From Rhodococcus sp. B7740 (GTDB taxonomy: Bacteria; Actinomycetota; Actinomycetes; Mycobacteriales; Mycobacteriaceae), in assembly GCF_000954115.1 (NCBI RefSeq), contig NZ_CP010797.1:4526001-4590000 (forward strand): a stretch of 64,000 nucleotides of DNA, written 5' to 3'. The position numbers and the translations under genes are program-made. Positions 53,578 through 63,658 of this stretch are shown piece by piece (within the stretch, counting starts at the first letter, position 1; every line of letters begins with the position of its first letter). Under the pieces are notes generated by a model that searched no databases, was not told where the DNA came from, and saw nothing but the letters and a program-made list of their open reading frames with translations.

Positions 53578-56124
53578 GTGGACAGTTTCACTCCCACCAC
53601 GAAGTCGCAGGCAGCGCTTTCTGCTGCCCTGCAGGCCGCATCCGCGGCCGGTAACCCGGACATTCGTCCGGCACATTTGTTGGTGGCGTTGCTCGATCAG
53701 ACCGACGGCATCGCCACACCCTTGTTGAAGGCCGTCGGCGTCGACCCTGCAACGGTGCGTCGAGAAGCGCAGAACCTCGTCGATCGCATGCCCTCGGCAT
53801 CCGGCTCGACCACAACTCCGCAACTCGGCCGTGAAACCCTCGCCGCGATCACCGCAGCGCAGCACCTGGCCACCGAACTCGACGACGAGTTCGTCTCCAC
53901 CGAGCACCTCATGGTGGGCCTGGCGACCGGCAACGACGACGTAGCCAAGCTTCTGAGCGGCCACGGAGCCGGACCCAACGAATTGCGCGACGCCTTCCAG
54001 GCCGTTCGTGGCAGCGCTCGGGTCACCAGTGCAGATCCCGAGAACACCTATCAGGCGTTGGAGAAGTACAGCACCGACCTGACCGCGCTGGCCCGCGAAG
54101 GCAAGCTCGATCCCGTCATCGGGCGCGATACCGAGATCAGGCGCGTCGTGCAGGTCCTGTCGCGACGCACCAAGAACAACCCGGTGCTCATCGGCGAGCC
54201 CGGCGTCGGCAAGACGGCCATCGTCGAGGGACTCGCCCAACGGGTCGTGGCAGGCGATGTTCCGGAGAGCCTGCGCGGCAAGACCGTCGTCTCCCTCGAC
54301 CTCGGTTCCATGGTCGCGGGGGCGAAGTTCCGCGGTGAGTTCGAGGAGCGGCTCAAGGCCGTGCTCGACGACATCAAGAACTCCGCGGGCCAGGTCATCA
54401 CATTCATCGACGAGCTGCACACCATCGTCGGTGCCGGCGCGACCGGCGAGTCCGCGATGGACGCGGGCAACATGATCAAGCCGATGCTGGCCCGCGGCGA
54501 ACTGCGTCTGGTCGGTGCGACGACCCTTGAGGAGTACCGCAAGTACATCGAGAAGGACGCTGCCCTCGAACGACGCTTCCAACAGGTCTACGTCGGAGAG
54601 CCCTCGGTCGAGGACACCGTCGGAATCCTGCGCGGACTCAAGGAACGCTACGAGGTGCACCACGGCGTCCGGATCACGGACTCCGCCCTGGTCGCTGCGG
54701 CAACGCTCAGTGATCGGTACATCACCGCCCGCTTCCTGCCGGACAAGGCCATCGACCTCGTCGACGAGGCCGCGTCGCGGCTGCGCATGGAGATCGACTC
54801 GCGCCCCGTCGAGATCGACGAGGTGGAGCGGGCCGTCCGTCGCCTCGAAATCGAGGAGATGGCCCTGGCGAAGGAGACCGACGACGCGTCGAAGGCTCGC
54901 CTCGACAAGCTCCGCCAGGAACTGGCCGATCTGCAGGAGAAGCTCGCCGGGCTCAGCACCCGCTGGCAGAACGAGAAGAACGCCATCGACTCGGTGCGAG
55001 TCCTGAAGGAGGAGCTCGAGAACCTGCGCGGGGAGTCCGACCGCGCCGAACGCGACGGCGATCTGGGCAAGGCCGCCGAGCTGCGTTACGGACGCATCCC
55101 GACGCTCGAGAAGGAGCTCGCCGCCAAGACCGAGGACTCTCCTGCTCAGGGCGAGGTGATGCTCAAGGAGGAAGTGGGACCGGACGACGTCGCCGACGTC
55201 GTCGCGGCCTGGACCGGAATCCCGGCCGGCCGGATGCTCGAAGGCGAGACCGCCAAGCTGCTCCGCATGGAGGACGAACTCGGCAAGCGAGTCGTCGGAC
55301 AGAAGGACGCCGTACAAGCGGTGTCCGACGCGGTCCGGCGCTCCCGTGCCGGGGTGGCCGATCCCAACCGTCCGACGGGATCGTTCCTGTTCCTCGGCCC
55401 CACCGGCGTCGGCAAGACCGAGCTGGCGAAGGCGTTGGCGGAGTTCCTGTTCGACGACGAACGGGCGATGGTGCGCATCGACATGAGTGAGTACAGCGAG
55501 AAGCATGCCGTCGCTCGGCTCGTCGGTGCACCTCCGGGTTACGTGGGCTACGAGGCCGGCGGACAGTTGACCGAAGCCGTGCGCAGGCGGCCGTACACGG
55601 TGGTGCTCTTCGACGAGGTCGAGAAGGCACACCCCGACGTGTTCGACATCCTGCTCGCAGTGCTCGACGAGGGTCGTCTCACCGACGGCCAGGGCCGGAC
55701 CGTCGACTTCCGCAACACGATCCTGATCCTCACCTCCAACCTCGGTGCCGGCGGTACCAAGGAGCAGGTGATGGACGCGGTGCGGCGTTCGTTCAAGCCC
55801 GAGTTCGTCAACCGACTCGACGACGTGGTGGTGTTCGACGCGTTGTCCGAGGATCAGCTCGAGTCGATCGTCGACATCCAGCTCGGCTTCCTGGCCAAGC
55901 GTCTGTCGGCTCGTCGCCTGACGCTCGAGGTGTCGTCGCCGGCGAAGATGTGGCTCGCGGTGCGCGGTTACGACCCGCTGTACGGTGCGCGTCCGCTGCG
56001 TCGACTGATCCAGCAGGCCATCGGGGATCAACTGGCGAAGTTGCTCCTCGCCGGTGAGGTCCACGACGGCGATGTGGTGTCGGTCAACGTCAGCCCGGAT
56101 GGCGAGCACCTGATCCTGGGCTAG
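53578..56124 (+). CDS. clpB: ATP-dependent disaggregase ClpB
   Basis: An 848-residue Hsp100 chaperone that rescues aggregated proteins with DnaK. An N-terminal Clp repeat domain (about 1-145) is followed by AAA-1 with Walker A GEPGVGKT and Walker B TFIDELH, a long coiled-coil middle domain (about 400-520), and AAA-2 with Walker A GPTGVGKT and Walker B VLFDEVE. The middle domain marks it as ClpB rather than ClpC. The start is GTG. It is preceded by a HAIR operator. A long frame on the opposite strand is only a shadow. Confidence 0.97.
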   Translation: MDSFTPTTKSQAALSAALQAASAAGNPDIRPAHLLVALLDQTDGIATPLLKAVGVDPATVRREAQNLVDRMPSASGSTTTPQLGRETLAAITAAQHLATELDDEFVSTEHLMVGLATGNDDVAKLLSGHGAGPNELRDAFQAVRGSARVTSADPENTYQALEKYSTDLTALAREGKLDPVIGRDTEIRRVVQVLSRRTKNNPVLIGEPGVGKTAIVEGLAQRVVAGDVPESLRGKTVVSLDLGSMVAGAKFRGEFEERLKAVLDDIKNSAGQVITFIDELHTIVGAGATGESAMDAGNMIKPMLARGELRLVGATTLEEYRKYIEKDAALERRFQQVYVGEPSVEDTVGILRGLKERYEVHHGVRITDSALVAAATLSDRYITARFLPDKAIDLVDEAASRLRMEIDSRPVEIDEVERAVRRLEIEEMALAKETDDASKARLDKLRQELADLQEKLAGLSTRWQNEKNAIDSVRVLKEELENLRGESDRAERDGDLGKAAELRYGRIPTLEKELAAKTEDSPAQGEVMLKEEVGPDDVADVVAAWTGIPAGRMLEGETAKLLRMEDELGKRVVGQKDAVQAVSDAVRRSRAGVADPNRPTGSFLFLGPTGVGKTELAKALAEFLFDDERAMVRIDMSEYSEKHAVARLVGAPPGYVGYEAGGQLTEAVRRRPYTVVLFDEVEKAHPDVFDILLAVLDEGRLTDGQGRTVDFRNTILILTSNLGAGGTKEQVMDAVRRSFKPEFVNRLDDVVVFDALSEDQLESIVDIQLGFLAKRLSARRLTLEVSSPAKMWLAVRGYDPLYGARPLRRLIQQAIGDQLAKLLLAGEVHDGDVVSVNVSPDGEHLILG

Positions 56125-56220
56125 CCGGGGTCGCCTGTCCGAACAGGCCCGCACGAGCGCTGCTCGTGCGGGCCTGTTTCGTGCTTCGACCGGGGTGCAG
56201 CGGGTGGGTACGCTCGTGGA

Positions 56221-57276
56221 ATGACGAATCCGGACGACCCGCGGTCACCTCGAGAACGCGATCAGGACGCGGCGCGCCAGGCGGAGTCGTCCGAGCCGAC
56301 CCAGGACGACGGTCGGCCGTACTCCGGAACCCAGCAAAACCCCGACGGCGCTCACCCGACCGAGGCATATCCGACGCAGGCGTATCAAAACCCGGGCTAC
56401 GAGAACCCGGGCTACGAGAACCCGGGCTACGAGAACCCGGGCTACGAGAACGCGGCCTACCAGAATCCGGCCCAGCCGAATCCGGACCCGCAGGCGTTTC
56501 CGTCGGGGTATCAGCCGACGCAGGCGTTTCCGCCGTACGACCCCGAGCAGCAGGCTGCGGCGAATCAGGCCTACGGCCAGACCCAGCAGTACGGTCAGGC
56601 CCCGGGTTACGGCCAGGCCCCGGGGTACAACACTGCTCAGTACGGGCAACCCCAGCAGTACGGGCAGGCTCCGGGCTACGACACTGCGCAGTACGGCCAC
56701 ACTGCGCAGTACGGCCACACTCAGCAGTTCGGACAGCCGCCGGAGTACGGTGCCCCGCCTCCCACCGAAGGACCGAACGACGCCGATTCCGGCAGCAAGG
56801 GGCCCCGACCGTGGGTTCTGGCGCTCATCGGACTCGTCGTTCTCGCCATCGTCGTGGTGTTCGGCATTTCCTTCCTGAGCGGGGGATCGGACGAGCCCGA
56901 GACCACGGCGACTGCGCCGTCGACCTCGATCCGGCCGCCCACCTCGACTGCGCCCACGACCACGCCGCAGCCCACCGAATCGGGCACGGCCACCACACCC
57001 GAGCTGATCCCGGGGGGAATTCCCGAGATTCTCGGCCAGCTCGGCTCGTCGGTGGGAACGATCACCGCCAACGACGGCTCGACTCTCACGCTCGACGGTC
57101 TCGACGGCGCCCCGGTCACGGTGCAGACCACACCCCAGACCCAGATAATCTCGTTGTCCGGTAGCGATCTGGCGTCGCTGACCGTCGGTGCATTCGTCGT
57201 GGTGCAGGGCGAGGCCGTCGAGGACGGAACGATTCGCGCGAACGTCATCATCGAAACGCCGAGTCTGGGTGGTTAG
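56221..57276 (+). CDS. Low-complexity membrane protein with DUF5666-like domain
   Basis: A 351-residue protein. About 190 residues of Gln/Tyr/Pro/Asn-rich sequence include four NPGYE repeats (about 57-76) and several QYGQAPGY repeats. One membrane helix (WVLALIGLVVLAIVVVFGI) and a Thr/Pro linker precede a C-terminal beta domain of about 75 residues resembling DUF5666 (GTITANDGSTLTLDG). The cytosolic tail is prion-like and could form condensates (inference). It starts 96 bp after clpB. Confidence 0.7.
   Translation: MTNPDDPRSPRERDQDAARQAESSEPTQDDGRPYSGTQQNPDGAHPTEAYPTQAYQNPGYENPGYENPGYENPGYENAAYQNPAQPNPDPQAFPSGYQPTQAFPPYDPEQQAAANQAYGQTQQYGQAPGYGQAPGYNTAQYGQPQQYGQAPGYDTAQYGHTAQYGHTQQFGQPPEYGAPPPTEGPNDADSGSKGPRPWVLALIGLVVLAIVVVFGISFLSGGSDEPETTATAPSTSIRPPTSTAPTTTPQPTESGTATTPELIPGGIPEILGQLGSSVGTITANDGSTLTLDGLDGAPVTVQTTPQTQIISLSGSDLASLTVGAFVVVQGEAVEDGTIRANVIIETPSLGG
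56389..56448 (+). repeat. 15-bp tandem repeat, four copies
   Basis: AACCCGGGCTACGAG is repeated four times without change and encodes NPGYE. A related fifth unit follows. Exact repetition suggests recent expansion by slippage. Confidence 0.85.
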
Positions 57277-57361
57277 GCAACCCGCGTCGCAGTAGGGACG
57301 GTTCACAGGCCCCGGCGGTGGTGGGCGGCGAAGGTGTCGATGTCGATTAAGGTGGTTCGCG

Positions 57362-58417
57362 ATGACGGCAATGTGGTTCGGCCTTGCGGCAATTGCACTG
57401 ATGGGTGCAGTGGCCCTGCTCTACATCGACAGGTCCAAGCGAGATCGGTCCGGACGTGTACGGCAGATGTGGGCCAAGGCTCAGGGGTACGAGTATCGAC
57501 CGCACGATCGAGAACTGGTCACGCGGTTCTCGCGCGCTGCCCTGTCCAAGCCGGAGTTCGACGTGGCTCTCGGAGTGGTGACCGGCGTTCGACGCGGTGA
57601 GGAGTTCGTTCTCTTCGACGTCGAGGAGACAGGCACGATCGTGGCCGTGCAACGCTCGGTCGGTTCGGATGTCGACATCGATCTTCGGCCGCGCTCGACG
57701 CCACCGCCGCGCGACGAGGACATGGAACTGCTCGGTTCCATCGGTCCACGCGTGGTGTTCGCAACCGACGTCGACATCGCTCGGCGTGTCTGCGACCAGC
57801 GGATGGCAGCGTTCACCGAGTCCATCCCGGAGAATCTGCAGCTGCTGTGGAGCGAGAAGGACTGGACGCTCGGGTCACTGCCGCTCGGCAGTGTCGGTCG
57901 CGATTGGGATGCCGCGATCGACGCGGTCGCGAGACTGTCGGGCATGTTGCACGTGCTGCCGCCGGTTCGCGGAAGCGCGGTCTACGGCGCTCGCCCCAAT
58001 GATGATCGGAGTGATCCCGGTAGGCCGTCGGTGCACGAGGCACCCACGCAGCAAGCACCCGTGGCACACAATCCTCGGCCTCGCGTGGCCGAACCCCGTA
58101 TTCAGGCGGTTCGACGCCCGGAGCCGCCCGTCGCCGAGCCCAGAACCCCTGCACCCAACACGCCTGAGCCGAGGGTTCGGCCTCCTCGCGCCGCCGAGCC
58201 CCGTGTCCAGGAACCGCGTGTCCAGGAACCCCGTGTTCAGGAACCTCGTGTTCAGGAACCGCGTCCGCAGGAGCCGGGGCGCAGGCCGCGTCCGCCGAGG
58301 CCCGATGCTGCCGGTCCGCAGGCCGCAAGTAGGGCCAATCCGTCGCGTCCGGTGCCGCGTCCGCCCGTCTCGCGGCCGATTCCGTTCGACTCGGACCGCC
58401 GACGCAATCAGCCGTGA
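57362..58417 (+). CDS. Membrane-anchored protein with proline-rich repeats (Rv0383c-like)
   Basis: A 351-residue protein. An N-terminal membrane helix (about 4-22) precedes a cytosolic domain of about 180 residues (GYEYRPHDRELVTRF, FDVEETGTIVAVQR) and then a disordered Pro/Arg/Glu-rich tail with four EPRVQ repeats (15-bp DNA repeats at about 58201-58260). The function is unknown. The position between clpB and pyrE is that of Rv0383c in M. tuberculosis. Confidence 0.68.
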   Translation: MTAMWFGLAAIALMGAVALLYIDRSKRDRSGRVRQMWAKAQGYEYRPHDRELVTRFSRAALSKPEFDVALGVVTGVRRGEEFVLFDVEETGTIVAVQRSVGSDVDIDLRPRSTPPPRDEDMELLGSIGPRVVFATDVDIARRVCDQRMAAFTESIPENLQLLWSEKDWTLGSLPLGSVGRDWDAAIDAVARLSGMLHVLPPVRGSAVYGARPNDDRSDPGRPSVHEAPTQQAPVAHNPRPRVAEPRIQAVRRPEPPVAEPRTPAPNTPEPRVRPPRAAEPRVQEPRVQEPRVQEPRVQEPRPQEPGRRPRPPRPDAAGPQAASRANPSRPVPRPPVSRPIPFDSDRRRNQP

Positions 58418-58475
58418 TCGAAGTTCGGGCGTGTTTACGGGCGCAGACGCGCTTACGCGGCTAAATTCGTACCTC

Positions 58476-59054
58476 GTGACGGTTTCTTCGGGTGTTGTCG
58501 TGGCAGTCCTGGTCCTCATTGTTGTGGTCGGTTACGTGGTGGTCGCGGTGCGTCGACTCGGTCGATACAGCGATCAGACGGAGCAGAGTCTGCGGCTGGT
58601 CGATGTCGAGCTCGATCGGCGTCACGAGCAGTTGGGCCCGTTCCTCGCCGCCGCGGAGGCCACCGGGCTGTCCGCCGATCTGCTGCGTCAGCTCGGCGGT
58701 GCACGTTCGTGGTCCAAGGCCGTGCGCGATCGCAGCCTGGGTCTGCAGGCGCAGGCCGCCGCCGAGAACGCCCTGTCCGCCGCGTTTCACGCCGTGCTCG
58801 CCGATGCCGATGCGCGTCGGAACGCGTTGGGCAATTGGTCGTTTCAAGGCCCGGCCGGTGAACTGAACGTCACCGAGCGCCGTATCGCAGGCGCGGTGCG
58901 GGTGTACAACGACAACGCGTATCGGTTGTCGCAGGCGATCGGCACGTTCCCGTCCTCGCTCGTCGCCAGGGCTCGTTCGTTGACCGCACCGGAACCGTTC
59001 GTGGAGACCAAGGAACTGCTCGACGAGCAGCAGTCGGCCGAGATCGCTGCCTAG
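58476..59054 (+). CDS. LemA family protein
   Basis: A 192-residue protein with an N-terminal membrane helix (about 5-25) and a long four-helix LemA domain. The family signature is seen in ERRIAGAVRVYNDNAYRLSQAIGTFPSS. LemA proteins are of unknown function and are often linked to membrane integrity. The GTG at 58476 is chosen because it opens directly on the membrane helix. It lies 58 bp after the preceding gene. Confidence 0.82.
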   Translation: MTVSSGVVVAVLVLIVVVGYVVVAVRRLGRYSDQTEQSLRLVDVELDRRHEQLGPFLAAAEATGLSADLLRQLGGARSWSKAVRDRSLGLQAQAAAENALSAAFHAVLADADARRNALGNWSFQGPAGELNVTERRIAGAVRVYNDNAYRLSQAIGTFPSSLVARARSLTAPEPFVETKELLDEQQSAEIAA

Positions 59055-59157
59055 TGGCAGAACGATCAGCGGAGCCGGCGGGAGCGCCTGCGCGGGTCGG
59101 TAGGTAAGTTCGTACCGACCTATCGAAGATCCGTGGTGCGACGAGAGGAATCCGAAC

Positions 59158-59706
59158 ATGGCCGACAGTGCCGCGAATTCGGACCGGCAGGAACTGGCCG
59201 ATTTGGTGAAAGAGCTTGCCGTCGTGCACGGGAAGGTCACGTTGTCGTCGGGCAAGGAAGCCGACTACTACGTCGATCTTCGTCGCGCGACTCTGCATCA
59301 TCGGGCAGGCGCGCTGATCGGTTCGTTGATGCGTGATCTGGTTGCCGACTGGGATTTCGTGTCGGTCGGCGGTCTGACGATGGGTGCAGATCCGGTGGCG
59401 ATGTCGATCATGCATGCGCAGGGGCGTCCGATCGATGCGTTCGTGGTGCGCAAGGCCGCGAAGGCGCACGGCATGCAGCGTCAAATCGAGGGTCCGGACA
59501 TCGTCGGCAAACGTGTTCTGGTGGTGGAGGATACGACGACCACCGGAAATTCTCCGCTCACTGCCGTGCAGGCTCTGCGGGACGCGGGAGCGACGGTCGT
59601 CGGCGTGGCCACGGTGGTCGATCGGGCGACCGGGGCGGACGAGGTCATCGCCGCAGAGGGGCTCGAATATCGATCCCTCCTCGGCCTGGCGGACCTCGGC
59701 CTGTAG
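59158..59706 (+). CDS. pyrE: Orotate phosphoribosyltransferase
   Basis: A 182-residue enzyme that joins orotate to PRPP in pyrimidine synthesis. The PRPP-binding loop is VLVVEDTTTTGNS. DYYVDLRRATLHHRAG and VRKAAKAHG hold the substrate-binding Lys and Arg. The flexible catalytic loop is complete. GAGAGG lies upstream of the ATG. The other pyr genes are elsewhere, as in mycobacteria. Confidence 0.95.
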   Translation: MADSAANSDRQELADLVKELAVVHGKVTLSSGKEADYYVDLRRATLHHRAGALIGSLMRDLVADWDFVSVGGLTMGADPVAMSIMHAQGRPIDAFVVRKAAKAHGMQRQIEGPDIVGKRVLVVEDTTTTGNSPLTAVQALRDAGATVVGVATVVDRATGADEVIAAEGLEYRSLLGLADLGL

Positions 59707-59728
59707 CCCCTGGCTCCGAAAGAGCTTG

Positions 59729-60337
59729 TCAGCGAACGAGTTGCGCGACGACGACGAAGTTGTCGTCGGTGGGTTCGCCGCCCTGGACGTCGCAGTTGGC
59801 GAGGATCAATCGTCCCGGTACCGAGCGTCGGAGTTCGTTGTCCGCGAGCAGAGATCCCTTAGGTAGAGGGCCGACCGATTCGACCGCGTATTGCAAGGTG
59901 CCGCTCGGGGTGCGCAACACGACGGTGTCGCCCGGCGTGACTACCCGCAACGCCTTGAACGGGGCGTCACGCTTCGAATAGTTATGTCCGGCAACCACTA
60001 CCGTTTGTTCGGTCGAGGTTCCCGGCATTCCGCTCTCGGCCCACCATGCGGGCAGTTCGTCGACCGGGTTCAGCACCTGGCCACTGTCGCCGCCGCGGTA
60101 GAGCGGGTCGGGATGGATCGGGCTGCTCAGGTAGGTCGTGCCGTCCGAGGATCGGAGTTCGATGTGGTCCGGCTGAGCGGGAGCGACGTCGCTCGCCGGT
60201 GCGGCCACCGAGATCTGTGACTGCACCGGCGAGCGATCGGGTGCGGCGATCCCGACTTCGTCACTCGCACAACCTGATACGAGTAGAACGAGGGTCAGGA
60301 TCGCCGTCCACAGCCAGCGGGTTCTACGAGGTGGCAT
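59729..60337 (-). CDS. Sortase-like lipoprotein (class E/F type)
   Basis: A 202-residue exported protein. A lipobox, VSGC at C23, suggests lipid anchoring. The sortase domain carries the catalytic His in VVAGHNY (H118) and Cys in LILANC (C182). The usual Arg a few residues after the Cys is not seen: the next Arg is the last residue, R202. The TLxTC signature is changed to LILANC. It may be a sortase with altered chemistry or an inactive relative. It overlaps by 14 bp the coiled-coil surface protein gene upstream, its probable partner. Confidence 0.72.
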   Translation of the reverse strand: MPPRRTRWLWTAILTLVLLVSGCASDEVGIAAPDRSPVQSQISVAAPASDVAPAQPDHIELRSSDGTTYLSSPIHPDPLYRGGDSGQVLNPVDELPAWWAESGMPGTSTEQTVVVAGHNYSKRDAPFKALRVVTPGDTVVLRTPSGTLQYAVESVGPLPKGSLLADNELRRSVPGRLILANCDVQGGEPTDDNFVVVAQLVR

Positions 60338-62156
60338 CGGTGGAGCTGCGGCGACGCAGGTAGAACGCTCCGCCTGCTGCCGCGACCACGACCACGCCGA
60401 CTCCGGCCAGGATCACCGGGGTGTTGGACGAGCTGTCCGACCCGCCCGATGCCTCGTCGGAGGAATCGCCGAGAGCGAGATCGACCGGCGGCAGATCGCC
60501 GGCAACGCTGACGACACCGTTCTCGTCGGTGGTGAAGTAGTCCGCGACGGTGAACGATCCGTCCTCGTTCCTGACACCGACCAGGGACACTCCGGTCTCG
60601 TCGACGACGACGGTGTTCTCGTCGATCTCGGTGACCGGAACGTCCTCGCGGACAACATTTCCGAGGTTGATCGTCCACTCGAATTTCGGTCCGCTGGCGG
60701 CCAGTTCGGCTGCTGCGGCCTTCAGATCGGCCTCGGCCTTGGCCTTCGCGTCGGCATCGGCCTTGGCGGCATCGACGTCGGCCTGTACGGCTGCCAGTGC
60801 GTCCGCGGCCTCCGTCGCCTTGGCCTTGGCTGCCGCGGCTGCCTCGGTCTTGGCTGCCAGATCTGCATCGGCGGCGACAACCGCGGCGTCGGCGTCCAGA
60901 ACTGCCTGCGCGGCGTCGTCGGCCGTCTTCTGCAGTGCCGCGATGTCGGCATCCGACGGGGCGGCGTCGAGGGCGGCCTGGGCTGCGGTTGCCGCCTCAG
61001 CCTTGGCGTCGGCGTCGGCCTTGGCCGCATCGGCTGCTGTTCGGGCGTCGGCTGCAGCCTTCTGCGATTCGGTCTCCTCGCCTGCGGCAGCCTCGGCTGC
61101 GGCTTCGAGGTTCTTGGCGTTCTGCTCGGCCATCGCGGCCACGGCAGCTGCGGTCTGAGCCTCGATGTGCAAGGCCAGCGACTTGGCCGCGGTGGCAGCT
61201 GCGGCCCTGGTGGCGGCAGCGACCTTGGCGAGGTTGAAGTTCTTGAACGAGTCCTGCAGTGCCTGGAGGGAGTCCTCGACGGCCTTGGTCGACGCATCGG
61301 CCTCGACCTTGGCGCTGGCGGCGAGCTCGGCCTTCGTGTTCGCGTCGGCGCGGGCGGCCGCAGCTGCGGCGGTGGCTTCGGGGTCGCCCGATACCGCTGC
61401 GGCTTCGAGCTCGACAGCCAGATCCTCCGCCGTCTTCGCGTCGGCTGCGGCCTGGTCCGCTGCTGCCTTGGCCTCGTCGGCCGCGGTCTCGAGCTCGGCA
61501 GCGTCCTTCTTGGCTGCGGTGACCGCAGCACTCGCGGCCTCGCTTTGGATCTTGGCCGATGCGGCGGCCGTGACGGCAGCCTTGGCCTTGACGTCGGCCT
61601 CGGCTGCAGCGACCTCGGCCTTGGTGGCGTCGTTACTCGCGGCGGTGTCGGCGGCCTTGGCGGTCTCGAGGCGCACCTGAGCGGCGGCTGATGCTTCGGC
61701 GGCAAGCTTGCTGGCCGCTTCGGCGTCGGCGATCGCCTGCCTTTCCGCGTCGGACAGCTGCGGGATGACGTCGAGGTTGACCGTCGCGGTGCCGTCGTCG
61801 TTGAAGACGACGCCGCCGGTGACCTGGGGCAGCGGGCGGATGGTCGACGGTAGCTCGGGGGCCGGGACGGCTGCGGCCGCTGCGGCTGCGGCGTCTTCCG
61901 GGGTGACGGCCGGAGCAGGTGCTTCGATCTGCGCGTCGACGGTGGCGGATCCTTCGACTGCTGCGCCCTCCTCGGTGGTGGGAGCTCCGGATTCGGTGCC
62001 GCCCTCGGTGGCCGGCTGCTCGACTGCGGAGCTTTCGGGTGTCTGATCCTGCGCACTGGCAATTCCCGGTGCAGCGATGGAGAGGGACAGTGCCATGGCG
62101 GCCCCGGCAGCGGCGAGGCGCGCCTTCTTGGACCTGGCGATCGACTTCTGCGACAT
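60324..62156 (-). CDS. Alanine-rich coiled-coil surface protein
   Basis: A 610-residue exported protein. A signal peptide ends ASA-Q near residue 36. After an acidic low-complexity stretch and a small domain (about 100-135), residues about 135-480 are almost pure Ala/Glu/Lys/Asp/Thr heptads forming a long coiled coil. A small beta domain (KFEWTINLGNVVRE) and a C-terminal hydrophobic helix with RRR tail end the protein. The tail looks like a cell-wall sorting or membrane anchor but has no LPXTG. Its gene overlaps the sortase-like gene. Confidence 0.75.
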   Translation of the reverse strand: MSQKSIARSKKARLAAAGAAMALSLSIAAPGIASAQDQTPESSAVEQPATEGGTESGAPTTEEGAAVEGSATVDAQIEAPAPAVTPEDAAAAAAAAVPAPELPSTIRPLPQVTGGVVFNDDGTATVNLDVIPQLSDAERQAIADAEAASKLAAEASAAAQVRLETAKAADTAASNDATKAEVAAAEADVKAKAAVTAAASAKIQSEAASAAVTAAKKDAAELETAADEAKAAADQAAADAKTAEDLAVELEAAAVSGDPEATAAAAAARADANTKAELAASAKVEADASTKAVEDSLQALQDSFKNFNLAKVAAATRAAAATAAKSLALHIEAQTAAAVAAMAEQNAKNLEAAAEAAAGEETESQKAAADARTAADAAKADADAKAEAATAAQAALDAAPSDADIAALQKTADDAAQAVLDADAAVVAADADLAAKTEAAAAAKAKATEAADALAAVQADVDAAKADADAKAKAEADLKAAAAELAASGPKFEWTINLGNVVREDVPVTEIDENTVVVDETGVSLVGVRNEDGSFTVADYFTTDENGVVSVAGDLPPVDLALGDSSDEASGGSDSSSNTPVILAGVGVVVVAAAGGAFYLRRRSSTDATS

Positions 62157-62431
62157 GGAGATTGTGGCCCTTCGGTCAGTGGCAGCAGAGTGCTGCGCGC
62201 ACCCGCCCTCCCACGCGGAACGGGTGTAGTTGGTGAGTCACACGAACAACCGTGTTGACGTGACCGTAAACCAACCGGCCGGTCTCGGGAACCGTTCAAG
62301 CCTTTACCTGAGAATTGGTTATGAAAGTGTTACTGATGGGACTCATGTGACGAGTGAGAATCGCGAAAGCGAACGGCGGTCGAGATCCGAAGATCTCGAC
62401 CGCCGCGAAAACCTGTTCAGGTGAAGGTATT
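62157..62431. other. Intergenic region before the surface protein gene
   Basis: These 275 bp hold the promoter of the coiled-coil protein gene (minus strand) and the end of the MFS gene. I see no coding sequence. The part near 62374-62405 is a strong hairpin, listed separately. Confidence 0.5.
62374..62405 (-). terminator. Strong hairpin after the MFS gene
   Basis: CGGCGGTCGAGATC-CGAA-GATCTCGACCGCCG has a perfect 14-bp stem and a 4-base loop. It lies 26 bp beyond the stop of the MFS gene. The U-run is poor, as is common for actinobacterial terminators. Confidence 0.7.
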
Positions 62432-63658
62432 TCAGTCGCCGACCGTCACGGCCCGGGCCTCGTCGATGCTGTGAGGTGCGGGTTCGTGGTCGTCGACATG
62501 AGCGAGCACCTTCCGGCCGGTCGCCAGGACCACGATGGCGAGGGCGGTGCAGGCGGCACCCACCCAGAACGGGACGTGCATGTTCGACTCGCCCAATTTG
62601 CCGGCCAGGTAAGGAGCCGCGGCCCCGCCGGTGAAGCGAACAAAGCTGTAGGCCGCCGACGCCGTCGAGCGCTCGACCGGTGCCGAGATCATCACGGTCT
62701 CGGTGATCAGCGTGTTGTTGACGCCGAGGAACAGCCCGGCCACGACGGTTCCCACGATGAGGACGATCTTGTTCTCGGTGAACATCGCCATGACCGCCAG
62801 GTCGAGGGCGAACAGCAGCAGCGCGAGCATCATCATGTTCAGCGTTCCGAAGGCCCGCTGCAGTTTCGGTGCCACGAACACCGATGCGATCGCCAGGCAC
62901 AGGCCCCAGCCGAAGAAGATGAAGCCGATGGAGTACGTGCCCATGTCCAACGGGAACGGGGTGTAGGCGAGGAGGGTGAAGAATCCATAGTTGTAGAGCA
63001 GCGCGGTGATGCCGACGGTGAGCAGGCCGCGGTGACGAAGCGCGCGGAACGGGTCGAGGATCGAGGTGGTGTGCGCGGGCTTCGGGGTGTCCGGCAGCAT
63101 GACGATGAGCAGGATGAACGCGACGGCCATCAGTGCGGCAACGCCGAAGAACGGTCCGCGCCAGCTGAACCCGCCGAGAACGCCACCGACGAGGGGTCCG
63201 GTGGCGATACCGATACCCAGAGCGGCCTCGTAGAGGATGATCGCGCGAGCGACACCTCCCGATGCGGCACCGACGATGGTCGAGAGCGCCGTCGCGATGA
63301 ACAGAGCATTGCCCAGTCCCCAGCCTGCGCGGAAACCGATGATCTCACCGACCGATCCGGACGTACCCGCCAGTGCCGCGAAGACGACGATGATCGCCAG
63401 TCCGGCCAGCAGGGTGCGCTTGGGTCCGAAGCGGCTCGACACGACCCCGGTGATCAGCATCGCGAATCCGGTCACGAGCATGTAGCTGGTGAACAGCAAC
63501 GACACCTGAGACGGCGAGGCATCGAGTTGTTCACCGATGGGCTTGAGGATGGGATCGACGAGGCCGATGCCCATGAAGGCGATGACGCTGGCGAACGCGA
63601 CGGCCCACACCGCTCGCGGTTGCTTCAGCAGGCTGTCGGGGGAGGTGCTGGTGGTCAC
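62432..63658 (-). CDS. MFS efflux transporter (DHA1 type)
   Basis: A 408-residue drug:proton antiporter-type carrier with twelve predicted helices. The SRFGPKRTLLAGL loop after helix 2 and the ALGIGIATGPLVGGVLG motif of helix 5 are DHA1 hallmarks and imply export. The GTG at 63658 overlaps the stop of the upstream MarR gene as GTGA, so regulator and pump are co-transcribed and the MarR protein probably controls the pair. The substrate is unknown. Confidence 0.87.
   Translation of the reverse strand: MTTSTSPDSLLKQPRAVWAVAFASVIAFMGIGLVDPILKPIGEQLDASPSQVSLLFTSYMLVTGFAMLITGVVSSRFGPKRTLLAGLAIIVVFAALAGTSGSVGEIIGFRAGWGLGNALFIATALSTIVGAASGGVARAIILYEAALGIGIATGPLVGGVLGGFSWRGPFFGVAALMAVAFILLIVMLPDTPKPAHTTSILDPFRALRHRGLLTVGITALLYNYGFFTLLAYTPFPLDMGTYSIGFIFFGWGLCLAIASVFVAPKLQRAFGTLNMMMLALLLFALDLAVMAMFTENKIVLIVGTVVAGLFLGVNNTLITETVMISAPVERSTASAAYSFVRFTGGAAAPYLAGKLGESNMHVPFWVGAACTALAIVVLATGRKVLAHVDDHEPAPHSIDEARAVTVGD

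Noticed and set aside
53545-56154. An 869-codon open frame opposite clpB
   Set aside because: It lies wholly antisense to a clear ClpB, has no recognisable domain and is a product of high GC content and codon bias.
61800-61860. LPQVTG and LPSTI in the coiled-coil protein as an LPXTG sorting signal
   Set aside because: They lie near the N-terminal third of the protein, far from the C-terminal hydrophobic tail, and neither matches LPXTG exactly.
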